Positions 1 to 12,374 of a stretch of 64,000 nucleotides of DNA are shown in pieces. Numbering within the stretch: position 1 is the stretch's first letter; the number at the start of each line of letters is the position of its first letter. A program made the position numbers and the translations under genes. This DNA is from Echria macrotheca (Eukaryota > Ascomycota > Sordariomycetes > Sordariales > Schizotheciaceae): contig MU839833.1 of NCBI GenBank assembly GCA_030411725.1, positions 806,001-870,000 on the forward strand. The letters run 5' to 3'. Under the pieces are notes generated by a model. That model did no database searches, was not told where the DNA came from, and worked only from the letters and a program-made list of their open reading frames with translations.

Positions 1-440
1 CAAGATGCATCAATCGACGGCCCGCCGAGGGCGTTTCCATTCGACTGCGACCATCATGCGCGTACGCTGCTGCATTGGCTTCCTTTTCGAGACGGTGATG
101 TCATGGGAACTTTGAGCGCAATTGGACATTGACGGCTTGGCAAATTGGCAACCATCGCGATCGACCCTAACCCTGCGTTCGACTTACACCATCAAGACCA
201 CCCTTTTGCATTTTATCGGGTCGCTTGTACTTACCGACAGTGCGATAATAGGCACTAAACAGAGACCGAACAATTCAAAAGTCTGGAGACATTGACAGAT
301 ATTGAAGGGGCGAGATAGGGGTAGATACACTACATAGGTATCGTCCTAGGTCGAAGACAACTTACACGTCGAGTTCCAGGTTGCAAGGCCAGGGGTAACA
401 GACGGGATAGCAACATGCATGTACAACATCAAAGTTCCCC
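1..440. other. Gene-free left edge
   Basis: This stretch lies downstream of the minus-strand aldolase gene. I see no plausible reading frame, tRNA or repeat in it. It probably contains the 3' untranslated region and terminator of the aldolase gene, but I can point to no specific signal. Confidence 0.5.
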
Positions 441-1807
441 CTAGTCCAAAGACCGCTCAATCTCAGCCACCTCAGCCATAGCCTCCCGAATAGCCCTCTT
501 CGCTTCGTCACTCAGAGGCAGATACGGCTTCCTCGGCCTCATCAGCTCCTCAGCACCCTCAATCCCCGCCCTCGGCCCCGTAAACAAACTGGCCGCGTAC
601 TTCACTGCCGCCACCCCACCCGCCTTGACAGCCTGCTCAGCCAGTGCCGCCTTGCGATGCAGCACCAGCGCTTCCGTAGTCTTCCCCTCGTGCCACAGCT
701 TGTACACCTTCACAATAGTCCGCGGAAATACATTCGCAAACGCCGCGATACATCCCGCGCTGCCCACGGCAAGCCCGCCGATGAGGAAGTCGCTTTGCCC
801 GCCAAATACGCTGAACCGGTCGGCAGGTAGCTGGGCAGCCAGCCTCGTGATTTTGGCCACGGATCCGCACGTGAGTTTGACGCCCACTACGCGGCCCTCG
901 TTCGGCCCGCCGGCGAGACGGGCGATGGTGGCGCTATCGAGGTCGACGCCGTTGCAGACACCGGGGAAGTTGTAGATGACGGTGCCCATGCCTTGCTCGG
1001 CGGCCAGCTCGGCCACGTCGGTGAAGAAGCTGTCGATGACGGCGGGTGTGGTCGCTTTTGCGCCGAAGTAGGCGGGCGGTAGGACAAGAATGTAGTTCTG
1101 TTGTACGTGTTAGGGGGGGTTTAGATGAGCCTTGAGTGTTTGACAGAAGGTAAGGATAATGAGAGCGTAAGAGAAGACGCTGATGAAACCCCCCTTGAAG
1201 TGGGCATAAAGTACGAAGCAGATCCAATAAGACACTCCCATAATAGAAATGGAACAGGTCGAGAGAGAAAGTCAAACTCTAAGCAACAAAAAATGAATTG
1301 AGGAATACTGGACGAGACTCAGACCGAAACAACTGAGAGCTCACACCCACAACTTGAGCAAAACACACACCAAACCCAACTCATACAACACACCTGATCC
1401 CACCACTCCCCCCCCCCCCCAAAAAGCAAACAAAGCATCAAAACACAACAGCAAAATGAGAGAAAGAGAAAAACGAGACTCACAGCCCCCTCCGCCCCAG
1501 CATCTTCAATAAACTCCCCAACCTGCCGAGTCGAATGGCCCCCAACACCAACCATCAAAGGAAACTCCTCCCCACAAACCGACCTCGCGCACTTTACCAA
1601 CTCCCTCCTCTCCTCCCGCGTCAACAAGAACGTCTCGGCATTCGTCCCCAGTACCACCAGGCCCGTGAGCCCCGTCCCTCTCAAATAAGAAAAATACTTA
1701 GCCTGCTCGCGGAAGTCGATCTCGTCCCTCGCCGGATCAAACAAAGTGACAGCGGGACACCAGACTCCCCTCGGCGGGACGGCGGGAACTTGTTTATTTT
1801 CCGACAT
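441..1807 (-). CDS. DapA-family aldolase/synthase (dihydrodipicolinate synthase superfamily)
   Basis: Two exons, 1807-1484 and 1097-441, join in phase 0 to a 326-residue TIM-barrel protein of usual family length. The motifs are clear. GTNAE near residue 52 corresponds to the GTTGE pyruvate-binding loop. YNFPG holds the family tyrosine, and GVKLTCG holds the Schiff-base lysine. Such enzymes cleave or condense 2-keto acids through a lysine-pyruvate imine. Fungal relatives include the galacturonate-pathway L-threo-3-deoxy-hexulosonate aldolase, the proline-linked 4-hydroxy-2-oxoglutarate aldolase and several uncharacterised paralogues. The substrate here cannot be told from sequence alone. The start chosen is the ATG of MSENKQ at 1807. 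The intron, 1483-1098, is 386 nt and unusually long for this window; it contains a poly-C run on the plus strand. The donor is GTGAGT and the acceptor CAG. No pathway partner lies next to it. Confidence 0.85.
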
Positions 1808-2529
1808 TTCTCGTGATGTTTCTCTCCTTTCTCTCACACTCTTTATGCCTTTCCTTTTTGGCGGCGTATTTCCCGTATTTCCCTATTTCTGTCTGTATGT
1901 GGTGTATTTGTATGGAATTTCAAGTATGTATAAAATATTGGGGAAGAAAGAAAAAGAGACAAGGGTCGCGGCTGAAACTTCAAAATGTCAAACGAGGTGG
2001 GATACATCAACACAAGAAGCAGCTCGAACACAAAACTATCTTTGAAATGCAACAAGGACTCGCAAGAAATAGAGAACGTTCGGTCAACAATACCCGAAAC
2101 ATTTGCCAAGCACATGCCCAGATAGGAAGGTGAACCGCCTGCCGCTTGATGCCCAAGACTTCTGTGTCCCTCCCGTTGGGCTGGGAATAACCGCATGCCC
2201 GGATCCGAATATGTCGGGCCCGATACCCATCCATATGTGATATGCCGGTACAGAAATCTACATGGTATCCATCCGTAAATCAAAATGTACACATCCAACA
2301 GCAAAAAACAGCAACAGACAACGCAAAATTAAGTTTCCAAGCCTATAGTGCCTATACAAGACCAGGGAAGGATCAAACCGTAACACCCGAATCAAACAAA
2401 CTTCAACTCTGCCTGATGCAAGGCGAAATGACAAATGAGCCACGCAAGGCTAACGACAGTCCAAAAGGAAACCCGGCACACCAGCTGCTTCCCGCACCCT
2501 ATACCAACACAACAAAGATGAAACCCGCA
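1808..2529. other. Intergenic region between aldolase and WHI2-like genes
   Basis: Upstream region of the minus-strand aldolase gene and downstream region of the WHI2-like gene. It is AT-richer than the coding flanks. Open frames here lack codon bias and recognisable domains. I see no RNA gene or repeat. Confidence 0.5.
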
Positions 2530-4393
2530 TCAGCGCAGCCCTATCACGCTCATCTCCAGCGTCCATACCCTGCGGATCCAAACCTTGAGCTTGTGACCCT
2601 CCAGACCCTCAACATTGTCCAGCTCGACACCCTCCCACCAGCAACGACGGGCCGGCTTCCTCCAGAACAGAAGCAGCTTCTGCGCCATGCCCACCGCGCT
2701 GTTACCCATCTCGTTACCTCGGATATCGGAGCGCAGCCGAGCCAGGGCCAAACTGCAGATGACGGCCTTGTTGGGCTCGCCGGCGCGGTGACCCCACCGG
2801 TCGTCGTGGTTGAAGCCGCTGCTGGCTGTTAGTGGCAATTCCTCATCCCAGCCTGGACACTTACCCAGCCGTCAACATCTCAATCAGATGTGCCTCGGTG
2901 GTGCCCGGCTCATCGCTGCGTTTCAGACCGCTAAATATGCCGTCCTGCTTGAGCAGCGCTCGCGCCGCCGCACGCTTGACCTCCATCATTTCGGCTTGGC
3001 CAATGTCCTTCTTATGCGGAATGGCGTAGAAGTCGAGGTCCTCGCGCAGCACAATGATGCCCGCCCGTCGGCTGCTGTCGTCACGCGCCCCAGGTTCCAG
3101 CGGCACGACGCCGTCCTGATCGTGGCTCGAGTTGGGTTCCGCGGGGATGCTTTGCGCTACATCGCGGAAGAAGTTTAACATGTATTGGAGGGAGGCTGGG
3201 TCGTACTGTGGGTGGGCATATGTGTCAGCTATATGATATGCTAGATTGTGCAGTACATTGCGGATCTGTGAAGCGGTGGGGTCGATGTCTGATGACCTCG
3301 TCCTGCCCGCGCGGGAGCTTGTGTCTTGAGAAACGGGACTAGGGTTGCCGACGGAATAAGAACTAGTATCACCCACATCGACTTGGACGGCATCGCCCTC
3401 GGCGTACCCGCCCATATGACCTTCCGGGAAGAGGCCATTGGGAAACAACGACAGAAGCACAAATTCCGGCAGAGTTAGGAGCTCGTCCCTGGACAGTGAA
3501 AAGCGCGTGCCGCTACCGGAGAGATTAGCTTCCATTCACATCACCACCGGCCACATTGGCACGCTGTGCTCTTACCGCAGGTCCATAGTAATCGTCTCAT
3601 CGGCGCCGACATCTGCTAGGTCAGTGAATTTGTTGCACAGTCCATGAAGAAGACCTACCTCCAAGCGTGTTGATTGGCGGCCCTCCTTGTTGAACTTGAG
3701 TAATAATACTCGACGCGCCTCCTGCGGCAGCCATGAGGTATGTAAAGGACTGGAGCGGACTGGATCCCTCCGAGTATGCGGGTGGTGGCTCGGAATCTTC
3801 CTCCTTGGCTCGCGACGATTCGCCCTTGGTGTCTCGCGGGAGAGCGCGCTTGGTCTCGTCCTGGAACTGGGTTGCTGCGAGAGCGCGGCTCGACGATCCC
3901 GGAACTACCTGCTCGCGTGGCGCGTAGGCTGGCGCTGCAACCGATGCCGAAGCTGCGATTTCCGCGTCGGCAACCGAATGTTTGTGGGGCTCGGCCGGCT
4001 CAAGGAGGGACGCCGCAACCTGGGGATCCGGGTCGGGGCTGGTAAAGAGCGACGAAAACGGAGGTGGAGGTCGAAAGACCGGGGTGCTGCCCGAAGCTTC
4101 GGAGGCCGGGTACTGGGGCGGTGGGGAGCGCTGGCCTGAGGGTGGTTCCTCGGTGTTGGGCGCGTTGTTGGCGATTTCGGCGTTGACCTCGGCGGTGAAG
4201 CGAACAAGATGATGCTCAGGGACACTGTCGGGGAGCTCCGTGGTGGCTGCTTCTTCGACGCTGTGTCGGCTAGGAGAGATTGGCCCGAAGGCAGCGTCTT
4301 GCGAATCAGACACGGTGACGGCGGGGACGAGCACGTCGGTGATCGGTTCCTTGCCTGAGCCTCGAGGTCGGCTGGGAAGTATGTCGGTGGAGC
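2530..4393 (-). CDS. WHI2: WHI2-like BTB/POZ stress-response protein (5' end unresolved)
   Basis: Four exons on the minus strand: about 4393-3659, 3612-3576, 3512-2865 and 2821-2530. A disordered Ser/Pro-rich N-terminus of over 200 residues leads into a BTB-like domain, beginning with the sequence TLGDVGADETITMDLRGTRF across two short introns. Next come SRDELLTLPEF, YDPASLQYMLNFFR and LREDLDFYAIP, and a conserved C-terminal block ending WTLEMSVIGLR. Yeast Whi2 works with Psr-type phosphatases in general stress response and in amino-acid-dependent TORC1 restraint; that role is inferred. Exon 2 is only 37 nt. The start codon is a problem. An in-frame TAG lies just upstream of about 4393, and no ATG exists between it and the conserved region until deep in the N-terminal tail. 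A short upstream coding exon probably exists. Identity is firm and the 5' boundary is not. Confidence 0.75.
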
Positions 4394-5097
4394 CCGGTCG
4401 CTACGGCGCCGTGGCTGCTTGGTGTTGGTGGGTAGATTGGCCCGACTGTGCAGAAATTGCGGATGGTCCGTCTGGAGAGTGCACGCCCAGTCGGTTGATT
4501 GACAGGAAAAGGGCAGCGGCACTCAACGACGCATGTCAATTGTGTCTCCTCAGCCCAAACCTCTTCTCGGCTGCGGCTCAATCGGCTCTAGGGCGCTGCA
4601 CAATACAGAGGCCCCGTTGATTGCTGCCGTCAGATCGCGACGGACATGGAGGGACGGTCGGCGTGCTGGACAATGGAGCGGGATGGGAAAGTGTCAATTG
4701 CAAATGGCTGCAACTGTCTCTGCTTCGTTCGATGTTCGAGATGCGACCTGATGTGGACCGCCGCCTGCCAGGAGGGCGCCCCTAACAAACGCCCCAGACT
4801 GGTCCATCGCCCACTAGCGCTTGTCTGCTCATGCATTTCACAAGTGGGTCCGCCCCCATCTGTTCCTCAAAGGCCACTGACTGGCCTGGTAACCGCCCAG
4901 ATGGCCAACCCAATCGTTATGAGCCATCACACCCAACAGCCCGTGCAGAAAGGTAACCCAGCGTCGACTTCGAGAACAAGCGTGGAGCTGCAGATGCGCA
5001 TGTTTCACAGAGAAGCAATGTTTCAACAATCTCGAGTCCGCATCTATTCTATGCAGGGGCCTATGGGTATTGTTCATTACTCAAATTGAAGCGAGGT
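4394..5097. other. Intergenic, upstream of WHI2-like and downstream of G-patch gene
   Basis: This must contain the promoter, 5' untranslated region and possibly a small first exon of the WHI2-like gene (minus strand). Two very short minus-strand ATG frames end quickly, near 4531 and 4648. I see no repeats or RNA genes. Confidence 0.45.
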
Positions 5098-7268
5098 TTA
5101 ATCTTCATCATCGCTGTCACCGAATATGGCTTTGAAGACCTCTTCACCTGCGCGTGCGCTCTCCAAGGCTTCGTTTCTTGACGCGTCAACCACTACGGCC
5201 GGACTCTGCTTCTGGGCTGCGATTTTGTCAGTCGCGAGCTCTCCTTGGGTAGGTACTAGAGCAGTTCCTGGTTCTGATATGGGCTGTGTGCTTCTCAGGT
5301 CGCCATAAAAAGCAGGCTGCGACATTGAGCTCTGCTTGCTTGCCTTGTCTGGCGTCGCATCCTCGTCGGGTTGCACGTGTGCTGGAGGCTTCACGTTGAA
5401 TCTCTTGCAAAGTAACCTCGTAGGGTAGAAGTCCGAGACGGATCGGGTCATTTGCCCAAACATGCCGAGTTTGGCAGCTTCTTCCGCAGGGTCTTGAGGC
5501 TTCGGAGGAGGTTTGGTGAGTAGATCTTTGTTGGAATTACCGCCTGAGCCGTTATTCGACATCAAAGACGACGAGGTGGTAAACCGACTGGCCATGAAAC
5601 CAGTCATCGGCTTAAAGATTCTGGCGCAGTTGTAGAACTCGTGGAACTCTCTCAGCCACTCTTCGTTGCTCAACTGTGAAGGTTTGGGTGGGAGGTCTTG
5701 TCTAAACCCTGCCTGGTACTCGAGATAGGCACGGTATCTCGAACGTTTCTCATCGTCATTGGCATATGGCGCGCCGATGCCTGTTCCACGGGAGAGAGCT
5801 CCAACGGCTGTTTCCTTGTCCAGCTTCGGAACATTGCTCAGTAGCTCTTGAAGTCGCTGCTCTTGTGTGAGCGCGTAGGCCGCGGGGACTTCGCCCCGGG
5901 CTGGTGGCAAGTCAATCTTACCCGTAGCGGCAACCAGGCGTTCTCGAGCTGCGGCAGACATAAAGTCAAAAACAGATTTCCCTGGTAACTGTTTCTCCCC
6001 AAGAAGAGCAGCCCTTGATCCCGGATCAAGCGTTGACGCCTTCGCTGCGTCTGCTGTCGAGACGTAATCTCCAGTGGCGGGACGTTGGTTTGGTGTCCTG
6101 GACGACACCCAATCTGGCGGAACCTGGGGAGGGGGATATTTCCGTTCCGAGTTGATTGCATAGGCCAGCGTCTCGTCGTCCTTTCCAAAGACGAAGCCGT
6201 CCAGGGGAAGTCGACCGTCATGGCATTTACGCGCCCCAAGTCCAACTTTTCCTAGTGAAAATTTCTTGGGTATAAATGTCGGTTTGGTTTTTAGCGACGG
6301 GTTCGCCTTAATCTTCTTGCGGTCTCCTCCTATCACTCTGTTGTAAGAAATTTTGGGTCGAATCTCGTACGGGTCTTCATCATCCGACCCGGTATCATTG
6401 AGTATACCGATGCCGATACCTCCCCGGTTCTTCGGCTGTGCTTTTTGTCGGCCGACAGCCAAGGAAAACCTGGGGCGGCCCAGACTGCCCGTCTCGTCAC
6501 CGTCTTCGTCGTCCGAAGTAGCGTTCCTCCCGGTCGAGAGGCCAAGAGGGGACAACCGGGCTCCCCCAGAGAAACCTAAGCCCTTGTGATCGGTTTTCCG
6601 CACAAAGGTGATCATAGGAACGTTCTCGGGCGCAAAGAGAAAGGTGCCGCCTGTGGCGGCATGGCCGCGCAGCTCCAGCCGGGCACTTCTCCGGACCTTG
6701 GGCCCGATCCCTTGACCGTCTTTCCAGCCCATTTTCCTGAGAAGTTTCACACCCATGGTATCTCCATCGGCCAGGAAAAGACCCATGAGGCTGTTCGTTC
6801 GTGCGACGTCATCCTGGGTAGAGCCAAGGCCGGCAAATGCGGCAGTCGTCTGCAATTTCCTTGATTCTTCGGCGTCGGCAAGATCCTCTTCGTCCATGAA
6901 GTCCTCGACGCGTTGCTTCGACGGATTCGGGTTGTTCTTTTGTCGGTCCGACCGCGATGACACGAAAGTCGAGGGCGTCCATCCTTCCTTGGACCCGACC
7001 GTATTGAAATAGCTATAGGGCCATTAGCTAGACTTCAGACCTCACGCATACCCTGAACATACCCTGCGCTGAATCCGCCTGTGAAGGCGCCATGGAATCG
7101 TTTCCTACCCTTCTCATCCCTCACCTCCTGCTTCCAGACCGGGACGTACGACCCGTCATCTCGGACGTCGGGGTCGAGCGGGGGCAGCGGTGTTCCAAAG
7201 ACGACGAAGGGCGATTGTTGGGCGGTAAGATCGGCCTCGTAAGCTGCCCGAGATCTCTTGTGGGACAT
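5098..7268 (-). CDS. GPATCH1: G-patch domain protein, GPATCH1 family
   Basis: Two exons, 7268-7063 and 7012-5098, are separated by a 50-nt intron (GTATGT to TATAG) and encode 706 residues. The N-terminus, with FGTPLPPLDPDVRDDGSY and an [20 protein letters not shown] block crossing the intron, is the diagnostic GPATCH1/DUF1604 region. A G-patch follows at about residues 145-180, with LLRKMGWKDGQGIG. Later come a conserved KFSLGKVGLGARKCHDGR-type stretch and an acidic C-terminus ending DSDDED. Proteins of this family associate with spliceosomes and G-patches typically activate DEAH-box RNA helicases; a nuclear role in pre-mRNA splicing is inferred. The start is the only ATG before the conserved N-terminal block. 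The gene is apparently intact. Confidence 0.88.
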
Positions 7269-9840
7269 GGGGATGCTCCAGCAGCTGTACCTGAGGGGAC
7301 GTTCGGTTCAAGGGGGATGGTTGTGAGAGCTGCTTTCTAGCGATCGTATTCCGCTAAAATCCCCGAACAGCTTACAAGAGGGAGGTTGAAATAGGAAGGC
7401 GGTGTGCCTTCCTTATCGAAAGTGGGGCAGTTCTGCCACCAGATTGCGGGGGAAGTTCCGCTGCCTTCCCACGAGTTCATCAGCTGTAACTTCCACCTTG
7501 GCACCTGTAGACAACGACCTCATGACATAAGGTCTGCTCTGTGGTACCTGCAAGTAGGTATTTCATCTACAGATAGTCCGTAGTCTCGAGCGATATTTAT
7601 GCGCCTCCAAACACTCACATTCTCGTGAAGATACACAGTCGGACAGAGTCCCATCGATCACAGGTGCCTACAAAAAGGATTCTTTGTGCGGTCCATGCCG
7701 CCCAAGAGACAGCCAAATCGCTATACCACAGTATGGGAGGGTTTTTTGGCCGTCAAAATGCTTTGACGCGACGACGACATTTCGGAGCTTGCTCCTATTC
7801 TGCCCCCTTTCTCCCGCATTTGCCATTTTGATTTCGGGAGCGCCCAGCCGTGTGGGCGCCTTCCCGCCCCGCGTCATAAGTACCCCCACCAGTGATATCA
7901 AGGCAGCCCCCATTCCATGGATCACCAGCGTACCTACACTGATACTACACGTGTATATAGATACCTATGATATCATCCATAAGCTTGCTGGGTTTCCAAC
8001 TATTACAATTCTCGCTACTATTATGCCTCTGGTTATGGATCTGTGCTGACAACTCGTTGTTACAGACAAAGTTCAACAGCATCTCATCCCGATTTCCCCT
8101 CAACCTTGGCCCTAGGTCTAGACCTGGCGGTCGGGGAAACTTCCTCATTCCAGTGCGGCTGATGAGAAAGATAACCGATCTGCGGAATGATAGCGGACTC
8201 CAGCTGCCAGTGTGCCACAGGTGTGTTATACGGACGAGAACTCACGTGCTTCATTTGAGGGCCTTCCATTCAGTGCATAAACTCTAAATGCGATAATACG
8301 CCATGTGGAGGGTGCCACAAGGATGGCAGAGTATCGCAGACGTGATGCAGGTCATCGGCATCCGTCAGAACTGCTGCGTCCCGGTCGGCTGGCGCCTCTT
8401 TCTGGGCCAATTATTCCTGCCACTCGTCCTGCATATTGATATGGGAGACATTCTCACTACGCTTGGCAGAGTGGGATAAGTACGGGACAAGAAGCCTAGG
8501 TCGCGCGGGGCGGTGGCAACTTCCACGCAGCTCCGTCAAGAGCAAGTGGAAACTACTTGGGAACCTGATCTCCTTTTGACTTTAAGTTTTATCACAACTT
8601 GATGTTGTATTGTTGTGTGTCTGCTGTCGGACAACAGAACCGACTGCTGCTGGGAGTAGTCCCGGCTTTAGCAACCCGACACACGGCGACCAACCACACG
8701 AGCTGCTTCTCGGAGGGCGGAGGGCGGAGTAAGAAAGCTCCTGAGCGGCGGTCTTGGAGCTGTCCGGAGCCAGTTGTCTAATCCAGTCGCGAGCAAGCGG
8801 ACGGAGCATCCCAGATGACAACTTCGGCTCTGACGCATCAAAAAAGTTACCGCAACCAGGCGGCACCTGGGTTGATATTGTCACACAAGCCGCGCCACCC
8901 AGTCTGGTGTTTGGATTTTTGGGTTCAATCTGCAGGTGAGAAAGGCGCAAGATATGTACAAACAGAGGTTGGAACTCTAGGACTCCTGTTCGAGGACCTC
9001 AACCTGCGGGACCAATCGAAGAAGTCGGTGGGTAGATGGTGGGGGCAAGGCCCATCCATCTCTGTCGCTCAACTGGAACTGGCAGCTCTCCTGTCGCCTC
9101 CCTTTCCCCGCCCATCTCATTCCTGCCCGGCCCGATCACAACTGGCCGAATTCTGGAGGGACAGCAGTCAGTTGTACAACAGGAAATAGCGAATTACCAC
9201 ACGTTATGCATCCAAATGCCACCTCAGCCTGAAGAGGGAAGGTGGACGACGTGATGCGAAGGGCTGGGAGAACAAGCTCTGGCAAAGCACTGCCAACGGG
9301 AAGCCGACAATTTTGGCGGACGGCACATGCCTGTCAAGGCCCTTTAAAGTGTGTCCAATCTGCGACCCAAGATCCCGGTGCCCCCCGTCAGAAACGCTGG
9401 CTTCGCAGGCGGCCAGTCCTCCAATTCACTAAAAACGCCGTCTCGGCTGCCCAACCTGGCGGTGACACGCTGCCGATTGCTGGACCAACCTTGGAAGCGT
9501 GCAGCGCAGAGCGAGCCCCGGTCAGGTCAGGTCCCAGGTTCCCCAACTAAAATCAAACCCCATTCTTTGTCCGGAAGGCCTGTCTCCTGTCTCGTTCCGA
9601 CACCTGCTTTTCCTCTTCCACCCCCTTTTCCAGAACGACAGCTCTGTTGTCATCCCATCCGCGACGGTGGCGACCAGCGTGAGGTGCTCCTGTCGCCTGG
9701 GCCCAGCCGCGTTGCCTTGCGCTGAATTGCATCATTGGTCTCCGACCGGGTCGTGCACCAAAGCCTCGCGCATCTCTATCTTTGACCTCGCATCTCGACA
9801 TCATCTTGAAACAGCGCGGCCGGTGCCTGCGTGATCCGCC
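7269..9840. other. Long gene-free region between divergent G-patch and KIN1 genes
   Basis: About 2.6 kb with open frames on both strands, none with a recognisable domain, sustained codon bias or a convincing exon join. It serves as the divergent promoter region for the G-patch gene (-) and KIN1 (+). The pyrimidine-rich stretch before 9840 suits a fungal promoter or 5' leader. A noncoding RNA cannot be excluded from sequence alone. Confidence 0.5.
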
Positions 9841-12374
9841 ATGGCAACCACCGTATCCTCGGGCGCCGAGGTGCCCATCCGGTCGCAATCCGTCCGGACG
9901 CCGCGCCGACCACCGACCACATCGCGACCCGATCCCCTTCCCCGCTCCGAATCGTCATCCAAGGCCGAAGCCTCGCGTCCTCATCGCCGAAGCAGCCAGC
10001 GATCGTCCTCATCGCCCCGACACCAGAATCCCCCCGAAGCGCCTGCCCCCCCTCCAGCAGCGCCCGCTGAAGACCCAAGCTCGACAGACCCGACCAAGGC
10101 CCATCGCACGTCGAAGCATCGCTACCGCACCGTCATCCCCGCCCCTTCTGGGAATTATGCCTTCATCAAGACAATTGGCCAGGGCAGCATGGGCAAGGTC
10201 AAGCTGGCCAAGAGGGAGGGCACTGGCGAACTGGTGAGCTCGGCCGCGCAGAGCCTACTCCTACTCTGATCAGAATCTAACGTTATCCGTTTCCGTACCA
10301 ACAGGTCGCTTGCAAGATCATAGAGAGAGTCTCGCCTGACGACGGTCGCCAAAGCAGGGAAGAGCGGGAGAAGGCTGACGCCGCCAGGGAGGACCGCAAC
10401 GCTCGCGAGGCGGCCATCGTCAGCCTGTTGAACCATCAATACATCTGCGGCCTTCGGGACAACCTGCGCACGAGATGGCACTGGTACATGCTGTTTGAAT
10501 ACGTTAACGGCGGTCAAATGCTGGACTACATCATCTCGCACGGGAAGCTCAAGGAGAAGCAGGCGCGCAAGTTTGCTCGACAGATCGCAAGCGCCGTCGA
10601 CTACTGCCATCGCAACAGCATTGTGCATCGGGATCTGAAGATAGAGAACATCCTGATCAGCAAGACTGGCGACATCAAAATCATCGACTTTGGCCTCAGC
10701 AATCTCTTCTCTCCCGACGAGGACAGGAGGCTCAAGACGTACTGCGGTAGTCTGTATTTTGCCGCTCCGGAGCTCCTCCAGGCTCGACCCTATACGGGTC
10801 CTGAAGTGGACGTGTGGAGCTTCGGTGTCGTCTTGTTTGTGCTCGTCTGCGGCAAGGTACCGTTTGACGACCAATACATGCCCGCACTCCACCAGAAGAT
10901 CAAGAAGGGCGCAGTTGACTACCCGAACTGGCTTTCGGCTGGTAAGTGCAGAGATGGGAGGGTTGATGCGGGTTCTGTGTGCTGACGACTCTTAGAATGC
11001 AAACATTTGATTTCGCGAATGCTGGTGACGGATCCGAGGCAGCGCGCGACCATGCACGAGGTTATGAACCACCCTTGGATGGTCAAAGGATATGGAGGGC
11101 CTCCCGACAACTTCTTGCCCTATCGCGAACCCCTCACGTTACCTTTGGATCCCGAGGTCATATCGCACATGACGGGCTTCAAATTTGGCCCTCCAGAGCA
11201 GATCTTGAAGGAACTGACCACCAAGATCAAGTCGCCCAAATATCAGGCTGCTGTCCGACGCATAGAGAAGGAGCGGGAAGCGCCCCAGGCCGCACCGAAG
11301 GACGTTGAGAAGAAGCGGGCATTTGGTTTTGACTTTTACAGGAGAAGGAACTCGGTCACGAGCCGCGAAACGTTGACCAACACCAGTTCCGAAGGTTTGG
11401 CGATAGGAGACGATCCGCTCAACGCCTTCGATCCGCTCATTTCCATTTACTACCTTGTTCGGGAGAAACTGGATCGCGAGCGCAAAGAGCCGCAAACGCC
11501 TTCCAAGGCAGCGCAGGCTCCTCCATCTCCGCAGCAGCCGCCCCTCCCGGTTCCTCCCTCGCCGGTAGCCCGGCCGAGGGAGAAGCACTCGCTCGCCGAA
11601 ATCACGCAGCCCCCACCGGCACATACCGAGTCAAGGAGCAGGCAACGGACGAGATCGCATAGTGAAGATCAACAACGCGAGCCGGTCAAGAATGGATTGT
11701 TGTCGCCCGATATGGTACCCGCCAAAAAGGAAAGCAACGTCGCCGGACTTCTCAGGAGGCTCAGCACGCGAGATAGGAGGAAAGAGCCCGCTACTGAGAA
11801 ACCCAACACCTTGGTGCGTGGGTCGGTCTCTATGCGGGCCAAGTCCCTGGGCCATGCTCGCAGGGAGAGCATCCAGGCTCGCCGGGCCAAGCGCGAGGCC
11901 GAGGCTCGAGAGCAGCAGCCTGTGAAGGAGGAGACGGATGCCGAGCTAGGGGAAGCCGAACCCGAGCCGGAGGGCGAGACGAGCGGAGGATCCCAAGACA
12001 GGCTGGAACCCGAGGACCCGGATCTGGCGAAGCCGGTGTATCTGAAGGGCATCTTCAGTGTGTCCACAACATCGACGCGGCCTCTCCCCGAGATTCGCAC
12101 CGACATCAAACGCGTACTGAAACTTTTGGGTGTCGACTACACCGAGATTCGTGGTGGCTTCAGCTGCTCACACTCGCCCAGCATCGCGGAGCCAGAAACA
12201 AGGGAGCAACCTGGCGAGGGGCCGAAGGTATCAAATGGGGAAATAAGCTTTGAGATTCTGATTGTCAAGGTGCCGATTGTCAGTCTGCATGGTGTGCAGT
12301 TCAAGCGGGTTGGCGGGAACACGTGGCAATACAAGGCGATGGCGGAGCAGATTGTGAAGGAGCTGAGGTTGTAG
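9841..12374 (+). CDS. KIN1: KIN1/PAR-1/MARK family serine/threonine protein kinase
   Basis: Three exons, 9841-10233, 10305-10941 and 10996-12374, give 802 residues. A Ser/Pro-rich N-terminus is followed by the kinase domain at about 105-370. Visible elements are the glycine loop IGQGSMGKV, VACKII with the ATP-anchoring lysine, VHRDLKIENI with the catalytic Asp, DFGLSNL, and SLYFAAPELL. A long basic, disordered linker leads to a C-terminal KA1 domain (about 690-802), beginning near RPLPEIRTDIKRVLKLLGV and ending YKAMAEQIVKELRL. KA1 domains bind acidic phospholipids, and fungal Kin1 acts at the cell cortex and septa in polarity and exocytosis. Both introns sit inside the kinase domain. All catalytic residues are present. 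The KIN1 assignment over other CAMK-like kinases rests on the KA1 domain and the HRDLKIEN and SLYFAAPE variants. Confidence 0.92.

Noticed and set aside
8582..8950. 122-residue minus-strand frame in the KIN1/G-patch gap
   Set aside because: No domain, no codon bias, and low-complexity content; likely chance.
10155..10892. 245-residue frame opposite the KIN1 kinase domain
   Set aside because: Shadow of the real kinase frame; it does not respect the kinase introns and has no domain.
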